Assembly: GCA_963457665.1 (NCBI GenBank)
Contig: OY735237.1
Location: 5,640,332 to 5,704,331 of the forward strand
Direction: 5' to 3'
Source of the DNA: Thysanoteuthis rhombus
Taxonomy: Eukaryota; Mollusca; Cephalopoda; Oegopsida; Thysanoteuthidae
DNA: 64,000 nt
Shown: in pieces, positions 54,001 through 60,974 of the stretch
Layout: each line of letters opens with the position of its first letter
Numbering within the stretch: position 1 is the stretch's first letter
Translations under genes and position numbers: made by a program
Notes under the pieces: generated by a model
Seen by the model: only the letters and a program-made list of their open reading frames with translations
Databases searched by the model: none
What the model was told of the DNA's origin: nothing

Positions 54001-56434
54001 TAAAATAAAATTTTGGGTATTTATTGTAATGATCCTGTTTTGCTAAACAGGAAAGTATTTAATGCTTTTAAAATCTGTGTTTCAATGTTTTATACAAGGC
54101 AATACATCAAATGAATATAATCCAATGGAAGTTTCATTTTACTGCCCTTAGTTTAGTTTCTATGACTGGCCAAAAATTTAGAATCCCCCCATCAAAAGCC
54201 ATTTTACCTCATTTTGAAGGACTTATAACTTCAAGGTTACCAAATTTCAGCTTGACATCTTCCTAAATAGCATATTTATGAAGTGCCAAATATGGCATAA
54301 TCATGATTAGAGCTTGCAGCAGAAAATTTGAGCAAATTTTAATTTGTTCAATCAAACTGAAATTTTCAGGGTGAATTTTTTCTAGAAAATGTATTAGTAA
54401 CTAAAATTACATAAAAATCGAAGATAGCACACATGAGGACTTGAGAAATATAAGGTGATCTGATATGGAATGACCCACACACATATATATATATATATTA
54501 TATATATATATATGTGTGTGTGTGTGTGATTGTAAATCAGCAATTGCTCAAACATTGTTAGTTATCATTTGTCTGCAAATTGTAAGCACCCCAAAGGTCA
54601 TTGCTTTTTGATGCATTATCACATTATTGAGTTAGCCGAATCAAAATATGTCAAGTCTTCAGAAGGCAACTTCTGGGGGAATTGGTACAGCTGAGAAGAA
54701 AGGGGCAATGGACATAAAAACACATTGTGAAACAAAGGAACTGGAACAAGAAGGCAAACATGATGTATCAAAAAAATATCTCTTGCTTATTCTTTGTGTG
54801 GACCTAGAGCAGTGATAATGAACCTTTTTAGCACAATGTCGGAATTTTAATTTTTCGAATAATACCTACTTATATTGGAGTGTCACTTACATATATTGTA
54901 GTTTTAGGTAAATTCTTAAAGATAAGCAGCCTATCTTTCTAATATATTTATAAAAACTAGGAGTTTAATAAGTCATAACTTGAAATTTCAAAATATACTT
55001 ATGAATCTGAGATAATGAAATGAAATTTGAAGTCTTTTTCTTCTTCAAGGTCAATTAGGTGTCACCTAAAAACCTGACACAGGTGTCATAGATCCACCAT
55101 CGCAAGCTTAGTCTCACGTGAATCTATGACTCTCCTCTTCTCTGGTCTCCTTTCTCTCTCTCTCTCTCTTTAGGCTGGTTTTCCCTGATAAATGGCATCA
55201 CCCTTTCCTTCGTCTTGTCAGTCTCAATTTAGTCTTCTCATCCATTAGAGGCCAGGAATATACATACCCAAATATATTTGCCAAGACACAGCTTTGTATG
55301 TAGAAAAAAGTAGTAAGAAGTTTCAACATTAGGATGAAAAATGGCAGGCAAACAACATGTGTCACTGTAAGAAAAATAACCGATTCTGCAATAGGGGCTA
55401 CACTGTGACCAGCGCTGGTAAGTCGTTTGTTTTATTGCTTAGGCTAAAAGGAAATGACCTAAGAAGATGTGGGACTACTAGCGTATTTTATCTATGGGTG
55501 TATTTAGATCCATATTCTGTTTAGTGATGATTTTAGCTGAATGGAAGTGAGGTACTACAGATCTTTAATCAGAGATTATATGTAGAGATAATGAGGTATT
55601 CTAGCAGTTTCAATTATCGAATACAATGTGAGCATCGTTGATCCAAATGATCAAACTATCAGTTAATATCAAAGGAAACTGATTGTTACAAGTACAAGTT
55701 TCTTAACATGAGTGGAATTGTTTAGGAACATACAAGAAGAAATGTTTGAATTTTTTAATTATTATTCTGGGTGCGATATTATCACAATTTTAATTGAGGC
55801 TTAGTACTCCGAGTCAATAAAGTTAGTTGGTGTTATAAATGTGTTCAACAAAATTTTAAAAAAGATAATTTAACGTGAGAAACTGCAAGGGTTCTACAAC
55901 AACAACAAATGATAACTTCAGTCTGACATGAACAAGTGTTTTAACAGGTTGTGAAACTCCATGATTACACGAAGTGACATTGAAAGGGCTTTTTTTTATT
56001 TTATTCTAAATCGGAAAAAATACTTCATCAAAATAAAACAGAGCTGTCAGGATGAAGATAACTTCGTAAAAAGTTACACTTGACACTCTTAGAGGTTTCT
56101 GAACTTAGTTTGATTAAAAATTGAAAAATAAAAAGAGAAGAGAAGAAAACCATTTAAAGCGAAACAGATATCATTGTGCACCGAGACGATGATCATGCAA
56201 CTAAAAATGCCCACAAAGAGGGACTTGAACCTCACCTAAGCCACATCGTCCCAGTGGAATAGATTTGAGTTGAATCGGTGAAGGTCTGAAAAAGCCGGCA
56301 TTTTTCAACCCTTTCAAAACATGTCGAGAGAGAAGCATGCCCTCAAAATCGACATTTTCGGAAATTTCAATGTCCTGGGTACGAATTATACTATCGTTAG
56401 AGATGTCATGGGCAACTTTCGCTGAAGAGTCCAT
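30143..56434 (-). CDS. DDX20: DDX20 (Gemin3) DEAD-box RNA helicase, ten coding exons
   Basis: The ten exons splice in frame to 3,015 nt, encoding 1,004 residues plus stop (human DDX20 is 824). DDX20 is an ATP-dependent RNA helicase of the SMN complex that helps load Sm proteins on snRNAs. Motifs in order: Q-motif [17 protein letters not shown] (~51-67), Walker A AKAGTGKT (72-79), PTREIA (104-109), GG and GTPGR (to 156), DEAD (177-180), SAT (208-210), STDLTSRGID (330-339), HRIGRAGR (360-367). The helicase core spans about 45-400. Residues 403-1004 are a Ser/Lys-rich tail ending in an acidic-Ser stretch and a Tyr/Gln-rich C-terminus, as in other animal DDX20. The start ATG has A at -3 and G at +4. 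Every junction obeys GT-AG. Confidence 0.96.
31951..32430 (-). other. DDX20 intron 9
   Basis: A 480-bp intron in phase 1, donor GTGAGT, acceptor TTTTTGCAG. AT-rich with no recognised element. Confidence 0.8.
32431..32532 (-). CDS. DDX20: DDX20 exon 9
   Basis: 102 nt, acceptor TTTTTCATGCAG, donor G|GTGAGT. Encodes [20 protein letters not shown] and [13 protein letters not shown], the end of the second RecA domain, matching the conserved end LPLPDP of DDX20. Confidence 0.92.
32840..32998 (+). repeat. short tandem repeat with TTTCAGGGGAGGTAA
   Basis: ATTTCAGGGGAGGTAA occurs three times (about 32882, 32918 and 32964), two of them followed by ATCATATT. An eroded unit (GGGAGATAAATTATG) lies just before. 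Unit length is 36-48 bp. Confidence 0.7.
33820..33960 (+). repeat. dispersed repeat shared with 47180-47320
   Basis: GGCAATAAAGATTGGAAGGGATAAGGG...GAAGCATGAGATGATAGA...AACACCCAAGGAATTTC matches the intron 2 copy in order at about 75-80%. The purine-rich centre may be recombination-prone. Confidence 0.55.
34234..34339 (-). CDS. DDX20: DDX20 exon 8
   Basis: 106 nt, phase 0 acceptor TTATTCAG, donor G|GTAAAT. Encodes [19 protein letters not shown] and HRIGRAGRF, helicase motifs V and VI, with Arg residues needed for ATP hydrolysis. Confidence 0.95.
34690..34745 (-). repeat. RTE LINE 3'-end fragment
   Basis: The reverse strand reads GGAAGGTCTATGTCCAACAACGGATGATAAAAGACTGAT, matching the ends of the LINE copies at 28120-28185 and 51810-51866. 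It lies in DDX20 intron 7. Confidence 0.7.
34903..35044 (-). CDS. DDX20: DDX20 exon 7
   Basis: 142 nt, acceptor CCAAATCAG, donor GTGAGG. Encodes [20 protein letters not shown] and RVLISTDL. It covers the second RecA domain and the first half of motif V. Confidence 0.93.
35045..36665 (-). other. DDX20 intron 6
   Basis: A 1.6-kb intron. 35070-35350 is a dispersed repeat shared with 61650-61880 and 43060-43110 (GGACCAATTTAGTATAAAC...AATTAAAC). 35847-35935 is a fragment of the GTGGAGCATAGGGCC repeat. A G-rich tract lies near 36010-36045. Confidence 0.7.
35847..35935 (-). repeat. SINE fragment, GGAGCATAGGGC family
   Basis: TTTTGTGGAGCATAGGGCCATTCAGTGGTTCCAG...GAGTTGCTAGCCCCATGCC matches the 3' ends of the copies at 41795, 57815 and 63186. 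Confidence 0.55.
36666..36804 (-). CDS. DDX20: DDX20 exon 6
   Basis: 139 nt, acceptor TTCAACTCAG, donor GG|GTAAGT. Encodes [20 protein letters not shown] and [12 protein letters not shown], helicase motif IV. The junction gives Gly-Ala where the human protein has Arg-Ala. Confidence 0.92.
37483..37961 (+). repeat. large inverted repeat, arm A (intron 5)
   Basis: A 479-bp segment whose reverse complement lies at 40367-40834 with about 90% or better identity over its length. It includes a perfect run of about 113 bp (37691-37803). It is non-coding and of unknown class; the low divergence suggests a recent origin. Confidence 0.92.
37985..38215 (+). repeat. dispersed repeat, two tandem units
   Basis: CTTGAAATTTATTGAGAACTTTCAGAGATAT (about 37990) and ATTGAAATTCATTCAGAACTCTTAGAGATAT (about 38145) are diverged units 148 bp apart. 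The same doublet occurs at 62870 and 63035. Confidence 0.6.
38338..38480 (-). CDS. DDX20: DDX20 exon 5
   Basis: 143 nt, acceptor TTCTCTTCAG, donor G|GTAAGG. Encodes [20 protein letters not shown] and [20 protein letters not shown]. The SAT of motif III links ATP hydrolysis to RNA unwinding. It lies between the arms of the large inverted repeat. Confidence 0.95.
38651..38726. repeat. long (TA)n microsatellite
   Basis: About 38 uninterrupted TA units, among the longest simple repeats in the window. It is capable of cruciform extrusion. Confidence 0.97.
38755..38960. mobile_element. fold-back (MITE-like) element
   Basis: The arms 38768-38809 and 38908-38949 are reverse complements at about 38 of 42 positions (GACAATTTATTTGGAAACAT and its reverse). 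Weaker pairing extends outward to ~38755/38960. An inner block (GAATAAAGACAGCTTA against TAAGCCGTTTTATTC) pairs after a deletion in one arm. It has no coding capacity. The transposon family is unknown. Confidence 0.75.
39315..39479 (-). mobile_element. tRNA-derived SINE with hammerhead motif, copy 3
   Basis: On the minus strand this has the shared leader (CGCTTAATTCAGTCATACTG), a shortened tRNA-like segment, the link and a hammerhead motif (39367-39326), with (TA)n on both sides. It is inserted in DDX20 intron 4 in the sense orientation, so the motif would be present in DDX20 pre-mRNA. Confidence 0.65.
39326..39367 (-). ncRNA. type I hammerhead with C3 to U change
   Basis: Stem I CCACA/UGUGA, stem II GUUGU-AAU-ACAAC, GAAA, stem III CAGCUG and the UC site are all kept. 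The core is UUGAAGA instead of CUGAAGA. Loss of C3 normally abolishes cleavage. This may be tolerated because the copy lies sense inside an intron. Confidence 0.65.
39618..39729 (-). CDS. DDX20: DDX20 exon 4 (DEAD box)
   Basis: 112 nt, acceptor CTTTCTTTCAG, donor AA|GTAAGA. Encodes [20 protein letters not shown] then [16 protein letters not shown]. The DEAD tetrapeptide (residues 177-180) binds Mg-ATP. It lies between the arms of the large inverted repeat. Confidence 0.95.
39766..39945 (-). repeat. tRNA-derived SINE, CTAGT-tail family, minus copy
   Basis: Minus-strand head with box A-like AAGCTCAATCAATTAAAGC (about 39956-39938) and box B-like AAGTTCAAGTCTCGC near 39885. The tail GAAAGCAATCAAAATTCAG...AAATACTAGTCAAGAATTATT runs to 39766. 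It is paired with the plus copy that follows. Confidence 0.6.
39948..40147 (+). repeat. tRNA-derived SINE, CTAGT-tail family, plus copy
   Basis: Head GAGCTTCAAGAGCTAACTG (box A-like) and AGATCAAATCCAACC (box B-like). The tail AAAGCAACGGAAATTAGG...AATACTAGTCAAGAATTAAT ends at 40147. Tails point outward and heads meet at about 39947. Confidence 0.6.
40367..40834 (-). repeat. large inverted repeat, arm B (intron 3)
   Basis: The reverse complement of 37483-37961 (about 468 bp, roughly 90% or better identical). The arms are separated by 2.4 kb containing DDX20 exons 4 and 5. Confidence 0.92.
40890..41080 (+). repeat. SINE with two tandem tRNA-like heads
   Basis: First head: CGCCTGCTGTAGAGCAATG (40905) with box B-like GAGTTCGATCCTAACTG (40960). 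Second head: CGTCCGCTGTGGAGCAATGG (41026), truncated before its box B. A related head is at about 41670-41730. Confidence 0.55.
41530..41780 (+). repeat. tRNA-like SINE fragments, GTGCCAGACTAGGC family
   Basis: AAGAGTTCAACTCTTATTGGGTGCTCAGCTACTGTGATACTAAGC and a second partly overlapping unit ending TAGTGTGACCTTGTGCCAGACTAGGC. Both match the 24300 and 45000 copies. Confidence 0.5.
41795..42160 (-). mobile_element. SINE, GGAGCATAGGGC family, copy 1
   Basis: The minus-strand head near 42160 has box A-like GTGTAGTGGCGTAACCG. The body and 3' end (TGTGGCCCCATGCTCCACAAGG on the minus strand) match 63186-63545 and, in the opposite orientation, 57430-57815. Non-coding. Confidence 0.6.
42480..42830 (-). 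repeat. dispersed repeat, GAGACACAGA family
   Basis: ACTCATGCAAATTTTAAAAGTTGCAGCC...GGAATGCCTGGAGACACAGA is the reverse complement of blocks at 58790-58870 and 63890-63985. Confidence 0.55.
42900..43110 (-). repeat. dispersed repeat, inverted copy of 17800-18240
   Basis: TAGCATTCCAAGGGAAATTATGAATCACC and CTACCAGTATGGTTTGAATC are reverse complements of blocks at about 18095-18230. The part at 43060-43110 is shared with 35250 and 61810. Confidence 0.6.
43189..43261. ncRNA. near-perfect 73-nt hairpin in DDX20 intron 3
   Basis: Arms 43189-43220 and 43230-43261 (32 nt each) pair with two mismatches around a 9-nt loop. On the minus strand, which is the DDX20 sense strand, one of these becomes a G-U pair. 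Size and shape fit a miRNA-like precursor, but a MITE relic or a recent palindromic duplication is equally possible. Confidence 0.45.
43439..43607 (-). CDS. DDX20: DDX20 exon 3
   Basis: 169 nt, acceptor CTTCTGCAG, donor G|GTATGA. Encodes [20 protein letters not shown] (motif Ia), [11 protein letters not shown] (GG motif) and [11 protein letters not shown] (motif Ib with the next exon). Confidence 0.95.
45000..45160 (+). repeat. tRNA-like SINE fragment
   Basis: AGTTGTAAGTTCAATCTTCATTAGGCCACACCAC (box B-like) and a downstream CCTTGTGCCAAACTAAGCCGAGCTTAG match the 24300 and 41530 elements. Confidence 0.45.
46863..47060 (+). repeat. homopurine-rich tract
   Basis: About 200 bp of almost uninterrupted A and G (for example GGGAAGGGGGAAGAGGATG). 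It could form a triplex. It lies in DDX20 intron 2, so the transcript carries the pyrimidine strand. Confidence 0.7.
47815..48440 (+). repeat. dispersed repeat, plus copy
   Basis: The blocks AACTTGACCAAAGATG, ACTATAAAAAGCATCTAAACATGGGTGCAG, AGCCAATCCACTCACTCCTAC and ACAAACATAGGAAAAT recur in reverse orientation at 50219-50550, and the last two also at 49665-49740. The copies form an inverted cluster of about 2.7 kb. Confidence 0.75.
49665..49865 (-). repeat. dispersed repeat, partial minus copy
   Basis: TCCTATGCTTTTGTCCAAGTAGAAGTGAGTGACTTGGCTC matches the 50270 segment and the reverse of 48370. Confidence 0.65.
49935..49963. repeat. poly(A) tract
   Basis: About 29 consecutive A residues, followed by GG and another A-run. 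Confidence 0.9.
50219..50550 (-). repeat. dispersed repeat, minus copy
   Basis: The reverse complement of 47815-48440 with some internal deletion. The best-conserved block is CACCCATGTTTAGATGCTTTTTATAGTGTGACAG. Confidence 0.75.
50570..50695 (+). repeat. short tandem repeat, TTATTGGCATACCAGTTTACAG unit
   Basis: Three units (about 50574, 50616 and 50647) contain TTA(T/C)TGGCA(T/C)A(C/T)(C/A)AGTTTA(C/A)AGCC. Two continue with (T/C)(T/C)AGGGTGTTCT. The middle unit is shortened. Confidence 0.75.
50962..51010. repeat. (TA)n microsatellite
   Basis: About 24 TA units in DDX20 intron 2. Confidence 0.95.
51385..51479 (-). CDS. DDX20: DDX20 exon 2 (Walker A)
   Basis: 95 nt, acceptor GTCTTTGCAG, donor CAG|GTATTT. 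Encodes [20 protein letters not shown] then [19 protein letters not shown] (residues 72-79) is the ATP-binding P-loop. The split Asp codon completes the invariant RCGLD of the DDX20 Q-motif region. Confidence 0.95.
51668..51866 (+). mobile_element. 5'-truncated RTE LINE 3' end
   Basis: ACTCACAACATGGATCCCCATAGATCAC to AACAACGGACATTAAAAGACTGATGATGATGATGATGATA matches the 3' 200 bp of the LINE at 25485-28185. It is antisense to DDX20. Confidence 0.85.
52760..53075 (-). mobile_element. tRNA-derived SINE with intact hammerhead, copy 4
   Basis: Minus strand order: leader of about 150 bp (53075-52925), tRNA-like segment with box A-like CAGGGGTAGAACAACTGCC (52905-52887) and box B-like AAGGTTTCGCCCCTACC (52866-52850), conserved link (GGTACTGGAAGAGATACTGG), hammerhead (52812-52771), then an AT-rich tail. 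It is sense with DDX20 in intron 1. Length is about 315 bp. No clear target-site duplication was found. Confidence 0.75.
52771..52812 (-). ncRNA. type I hammerhead ribozyme, predicted intact
   Basis: Minus strand: stem I CCAUA (52812-52808) pairs with UGUGG (52775-52771) using one G-U. Core CUGAAGA (52807-52801), stem II GUUGU-AAU-ACAAC (52800-52788), GAAA (52787-52784), loopless self-complementary stem III CAGCUG (52783-52778) and U-C (52777-52776) complete a GUC cleavage triplet. All invariant core positions are present. Very short stem III is typical of hammerheads in metazoan retroelements, which cleave best as dimers. Confidence 0.8.
53225..53445 (-). pseudogene. Tc1-like transposase C-terminal relic
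   Basis: The minus strand reads [20 protein letters not shown], matching the Tc1 pattern W(P)xxSPDLNPIENxWxxLK, which carries the catalytic Glu. KLVGRKF follows, then a stop. The upstream catalytic Asp region is not recognisable. Confidence 0.7.
54475..54530. repeat. palindromic (CA)n(TA)n(TG)n microsatellite
   Basis: CACACACATATATA...TATATATGTGTGTG forms a self-complementary composite repeat of about 55 bp. Confidence 0.9.
56236..56434 (-). CDS. DDX20: DDX20 exon 1
   Basis: The coding part is 199 nt from ATG at 56434-56432 to the donor TTAG|GTGAGG. Encodes [40 protein letters not shown] and [19 protein letters not shown]. The FExLLLSRxVLxGL...[21 protein letters not shown] pattern is diagnostic of DDX20. 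Confidence 0.95.
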
Positions 56435-56600
56435 ATTGAAAACAAATAAAAAGTATTGGGAAAAGAAATGGCCCTCGCGGACGGCGAGGAAACGATGTAT
56501 AACGAATCAGGTAAACAAAATATTAACAATCTAAGTTCAGGGCGGCCATGTGCTTTCATAGCAGCAAAGCTGACGTTTTTAGTTTCGTATTAGAATTCAG
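56435..56600 (-). promoter_or_regulatory. probable DDX20 promoter and 5' UTR
   Basis: CpG-containing sequence (TCGCCGTCCGCGAGGGCC near 56490) in an otherwise CpG-poor window, directly upstream of the DDX20 start. A short upstream reading frame on the DDX20 strand (ATGGCCGCC, 56550 to about 56524) has nine codons including its stop. ACATGGCCGCC resembles a YY1-type site. No TATA box is evident. Confidence 0.45.
56468..56510 (+). CDS. possible divergent first coding exon
   Basis: AGAAATGG at 56464-56471 is a good start context. The frame reads [14 protein letters not shown] and ends at a strong donor AATCAG|GTAAAC at 56511. Six CpGs in 43 bp set it apart from its surroundings. If real, it is the first exon of a gene sharing a bidirectional promoter with DDX20, with start codons only 33 bp apart. 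No following exon was recognised up to 64000, so it may be chance or part of the DDX20 5' UTR. Confidence 0.3.
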
Positions 56601-57425
56601 AGTAAAAATGTAAGAATATTTTTATAAATTCGAATCAAATATTTAGATTAGTAATATATTTGTTTATTATTCTTATCTTATTTTCAAATCCCATGATTAA
56701 TACAGTCATCAATTAATAATCAACAATATAACTTAATTCTGAGACAATAAATGTCTTTCTGACTACGTGTTACGCGGAATCGGCAAAATTGCCTAATTAA
56801 CGAAGTTTCAATTTTTTTACAAAAAATAAATTGAAAACGTAGTTTCAATTTGATAAAAAGTTTGCTTTGTCCAAATAGGCATATAAAACAACTATCTTTC
56901 AATCAAAAGTTTATGCTATCAAAGTGATATTAATTATTTTTTTTACAAAAAATAAGTGAATATGTAGTTTTAATTATTTACCAAGTAAAATCTAACTAAG
57001 TACACAGTTTTAATCAAAGAGAAATCAAACGTTTGTTTATAAGAAAATAGATAAATTCTGACGATTTAGCGTTACATATGTACTGATTAAAAGTTGGACA
57101 TACCAAACACTAGTGGCTCAATGTCAGGGCAAGCCTGAGCACCCAACAGTTTTGCCCATACCTTGCCTGGGCTCTCAAAATTTAATCTTGTCTCATATTA
57201 TTGCGTGTTTAAAAAAAATTTGCCCATCCTCATAGTTTTCTGGTTGAACCTTACCTGAGCTGGTACAAAACACTGACACTGCCACTGGTACTGAGGGGTT
57301 TTTGAAGGGGTGCTGCATCCCCCATCTCAATGCTCTTTCCATTGGCAAATTTTTCCCCTTCTTCAACCTGCACATCCAGTGTGTTGGCAATTAAGAAGCC
57401 AGCATACCAAAAATAAGAGGCCTGG
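56601..57425. other. intergenic, nothing recognised
   Basis: Strongly AT-rich with short diverged internal repeats (ATTTTTTTACAAAAAATAA at about 56813 and 56936). Confidence 0.4.
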
Positions 57426-57429
57426 TCCC

Positions 57430-57815
57430 GCTCCTAAAAATCATCATGCTTCTGATTGAGGGATGATGTAACAGAATCCGCTGAACCAAGGCTGTTGAAT
57501 GTTTACATACATTTTGCAGTAAGGCCTTTGGGAAAGGCATGAATCAACTCCACCCCACTCCCAGCTATGGGTAAATAGCAAAGCAAGACAGTTGAAGCCT
57601 TTCAACCCCGCAAGGTAGTCCATCAGAGAGAATATTACGCCGACAGAAAAAAAACCCCATCTCTTGGAAGTTTCCATAACTAGTCTCTAGCCAGGGTAAA
57701 GGAAGATGGTTGAACATCAGGCTAGCAACTCCATCCAGTAAAAACCTGCTTGTTACTGAAAATACAGCAGAGTGGTTGCAGCCATATGCTCCACAAGGTG
57801 ACTACAGGGATAAAC
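57430..57815 (+). mobile_element. SINE, GGAGCATAGGGC family, plus copy
   Basis: GGAAAGGCATGAATCAACTCCACCCCACTCCCAGCTATGGGTAAAT and GCTAGCAACTCCATCCAGTAAAAACC to ATATGCTCCACAAGG are reverse complements of the 41795 and 63186 copies. Confidence 0.6.
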
Positions 57816-58480
57816 TAAATAGTCTACTAATATAGAATAGTCCTTTTGGGTTTAAGGAGGCAGTGATGGTTGCTCTATTTTATGGGTGTAGGAAGGTCTG
57901 CATACTTTGAGATTGCTTAAGGAAAGCACATTACAAATAGCTGACTCCATGGTAAGAAATATCATCATATTAAAACAGGGCCCACATGTAAATCGGGATT
58001 TTGCAATTCACACGTTGCCTGGTTTGGAGAGTCAGGTTCAAAGAGCCAGCTGATTGTGAGCAGGCTCCTGGATTTCTGATTAGATGGCCAGGATATGTGA
58101 TGACACGAGAGGTTTGACTAGATACGCTTTAAATTAGTATTGGAGAGGCCTACTAATGGTAGATGAATGTTGTCCATCATTATTTTTTGTTTAATTTGTT
58201 TCAATATAATTTGTATCATTGTTTATTTTTGTAGAATTTGAATCACCACAATACTATCTTCTCTAAATTTGGAGAACACCACTTAACTTTTAAAGTAGAA
58301 TATATTTCTGTGTATTATTGAATCACTACACTGGTTTTCTGTTGCGAAAGTTTTGTTGTTTTTTCTCATTTTTATTTCATTACATTGATTTTTATTAAAT
58401 TTCAAACAACTCTTAAATAATAAATATGAACTGTTAATCATTGGCAATTTTTTTTCAGTAAATAAATCCACATATTCACA
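57816..58480. other. intergenic, nothing recognised
   Basis: AT-rich with no coding signal. Confidence 0.4.
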
Positions 58481-58484
58481 GTTA

Positions 58485-58600
58485 CAAGCAGATGAATGAG
58501 ATTTGCACTCATTTCACTTTTTGCCGAAGGAAACCTGGTAAAGGCCCAGCAGCTCTTAACTGTTTGAGCAACGAGAATTCTACAGCTCGACAGAAGATCT
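58485..58600 (-). repeat. tRNA-like SINE head
   Basis: The minus strand has box A-like TTGCTCAAACAGTTAAGAGC and box B-like GAGTGCAAATCTCATTC, similar to the heads at 29835 and 39945. The tail was not found. Confidence 0.45.
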
Positions 58601-58734
58601 AATCTTTAAATCTACTTCCATTCCAAATCTCTCCAATGCCACATTCACTTTTGTTTCTGTACTGGAAGTATCAGCAAAGTAATTATCTTTCATTATTTAC
58701 TATTTCTATTAGATTAAGTATTATACACCATTGA

Positions 58735-58880
58735 ATCACTGTAGCCCTCCAAATGGCCCACCCAACCAATCAGCCAAATGGGCTACATATTCTTCTCGCC
58801 TCACTTGTCTGTGTGTGTCTCCAGGCATATTTTATAGGCTATGACCATGAAATTTTGCATGAGTACACCACTTTTCATCA
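58735..58880 (+). repeat. dispersed repeat, GTGTGTCTCCAGGC family
   Basis: GCCCACCCAACCAATCAGCCAAATGG...CTGTGTGTGTCTCCAGGCATA...AAATTTTGCATGAGTACACCAC matches 63850-64000 in order and is reversed at 42480-42830. Confidence 0.6.
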
Positions 58881-59482
58881 CTAATGATAGTCAAAAATTG
58901 ATAATAATGGTTTAAAATATTTCATTCAATAGAAAAAAATAATATAAGATAATCATTTGATATGTTCACAGGCATAGCTAGAGATTTGAGGGAAACTTGG
59001 CCCTTTCAGGAGCTCTCTCCTATTCTTAGTGAGATTCATCAATAGAAATTCACTAAATGAAGTACTATTTAAAAGCTTTTGAAGACCCCCCCCCCCATTG
59101 TGGGCCCTGGGGGTGTTTTCAAATAGAGCCACCTCACCCCCGCAGCAATGGCTCTGGGAATGTTAATGACTTTTCTCAAAATTATAGACAACACAAGAAT
59201 AGAATAGCAGTCTTGAATTACTTTGCAGGAGGAATGATAGAGAAACCAGACACTTCTGGAAAATCTCCTGGTATTTTCTGCCGACAGATTCTGATTTCTA
59301 GCCAAATGTCTCAGCAGTGGCATTGGATGCCAATATATTCCCTCCTCCCACTTGAATGCTTGGGTATCGATTCAAAGCCTTCTGTAATCTAATTTGAGTT
59401 CAATATAGAGAAAAGAGAGAACTGGATGAGTCATACGTCATGTTCCATAATTAGAAACAGATTGAGATTAGAGGATATGGAC

Positions 59483-59486
<4 letters not shown>

Positions 59487-59563
<77 letters not shown>
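59487..59563. repeat. (GA)n microsatellite
   Basis: About 38 GA units. Confidence 0.97.
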
Positions 59564-59565
<2 letters not shown>

Positions 59566-59839
59566 GAATAGACTGAGATAAATGTGAATATATCAAGATT
59601 GATAGAAATGAAAAAAAAATAGATAAATAATGATGAATAGATGGATAGGTAAAAAATTTTGATATATACACAATAAATTGTGCAAGAGTGAAGCTCTACA
59701 AGAGTAATATATACAGATATCTAGAAAATGCCAAATGCATTTTTGAAAATCACTGAATCCTTACATCACAATAACATGGAAGTGTACATAGTCTCTCAGG
59801 AAAATATCCAGCCATTTTTTTATTAATGAAAAAATAGCC

Positions 59840-60300
59840 TGCATAGAGCAATGGTGCCGCAGTTCCCATCAAAGTAACCCCCTTGAGACCTTGCATACTT
59901 ATCTAAAGATCCTTCTTATCTTTCAAAACAGTCTGCATAGTATTCTTTCAGCTGCCCATCACATTTTCCTTAATCTCGTCCACACTCAGAAATCTCTTTT
60001 CGGAAAGTCAGAAGTCAGAAATATGGACTGCAGGGGGTTTGACAGACATGGGTGATGTGATGCTTCGTCAAAAACAATACGCAATACACAGAGAATTGGC
60101 AGGCTCGGTCATCGTGAATGTAACAATCATAAAGTACATAATCTCACTCATAGCCTCCCTCTTCAGACTGAGTAACCCCCACAAGGAGGTGTTCATTGAT
60201 ACATATTCAGGAAGGTCTCCTCTGATTGTTGGCTAATTTAATTACACCAAGACTGCACAACCAGTTCTGGGAATATTCAAAATGGCTGAATACTTTCTGA
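59840..60300 (-). pseudogene. mariner-like transposase relic
   Basis: Minus-strand frames give HDDRACQFS (second catalytic Asp), FLTKHHITHVCQTPCSPYF (third Asp block, SPD lost), KRFLSVDEIKENVMGS and SQGGYFDG, in the order of a mariner transposase C-terminal half (HDNAPAH, FLxKxxIxVxPHPPYSPDL, xRFxSVDEIKEN, SQGDYFEG). Several frameshifts and stops are present. The lineage differs from the copies at 568 and 19190. Confidence 0.75.
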
Positions 60301-60730
60301 ACAGACCTTGTAAATATAAACTTGTAGGTATTTATAAATAACAAAAGGATCAGCTCCCCAAATCAGATGACAATGAGACAAATATTTCATTTGTGCCAAT
60401 GCTTCTCAGTATAAACGTGTTGAGTGTTTGTGGATATAATTGCACCATAGACAGCTTTTGTTTACTCCCCGAAAGTAAAAAAAAGAAATTTACATATCTG
60501 AAGCCAATTCATATTGTAAAGTTGCTATGTTATAAATCTGAAATATTCTGAAGAGAATGTTGTTTAAAAGGATGGGAAAATAGAGAAAAAATTGTTTTTG
60601 AAAACGTATTGTTAATTGACACTTTTACATGTTATAATAATGCAAAGGAAAAAGTAAAAAGTGTTATTGTCATGAATAATATTCACCCACGCATAAATTC
60701 ATCTGAATATAATAGGGTTGCCATATCTGA

Positions 60731-60859
60731 ACATTAAAAAATAGGATGTTCCCCAGTCACCGTCATTCAAAACAGAGGATGTTCCCGGTCATTATAATTC
60801 TAAAAAGAGGACATTACCTTTCAATGTCATTCAAATAAGAGGACGTTCCGGTCACTAAC
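60731..60859 (+). repeat. tandem repeat, ~32-bp unit, four copies
   Basis: Units at about 60731, 60762, 60796 and 60826 share ATTCAAAA(N)AGAGGA(C/T)(G/A)TT(C)CC(C)GGTCA. They are diverged from each other. Confidence 0.7.
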
Positions 60860-60974
60860 ATAGTTGTCAACATATGTAAGTAATATAGTTACAGTTGCTA
60901 CATTATGGTCGAAAATTCCAAAAATTATTTAAATGCAGGGCAAGAAAAAAAAAAAAAAAATTAAATTAAACTCA

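Larger units (their letters stand above)
51480..56235 (-). other. DDX20 intron 1
   Basis: A 4.8-kb intron, phase 1, donor GTGAGG at 56235. It contains an RTE fragment (51668-51866), hammerhead-SINE copy 4 (52760-53075), a Tc1-like transposase relic (53225-53445), a palindromic TA/TG microsatellite (54475-54530) and otherwise unrecognised AT-rich sequence. Confidence 0.8.

Noticed and set aside
59057..59392. 111-codon open frame on the plus strand
   Set aside because: There is no recognisable domain, the frame starts in a poly(C) stretch and the composition is unremarkable. Without transcript evidence it is not called a gene.
60731..60859. CRISPR array
   Set aside because: The window is eukaryotic. 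The units are diverged and contiguous with no unique spacers, so this is an ordinary tandem repeat.
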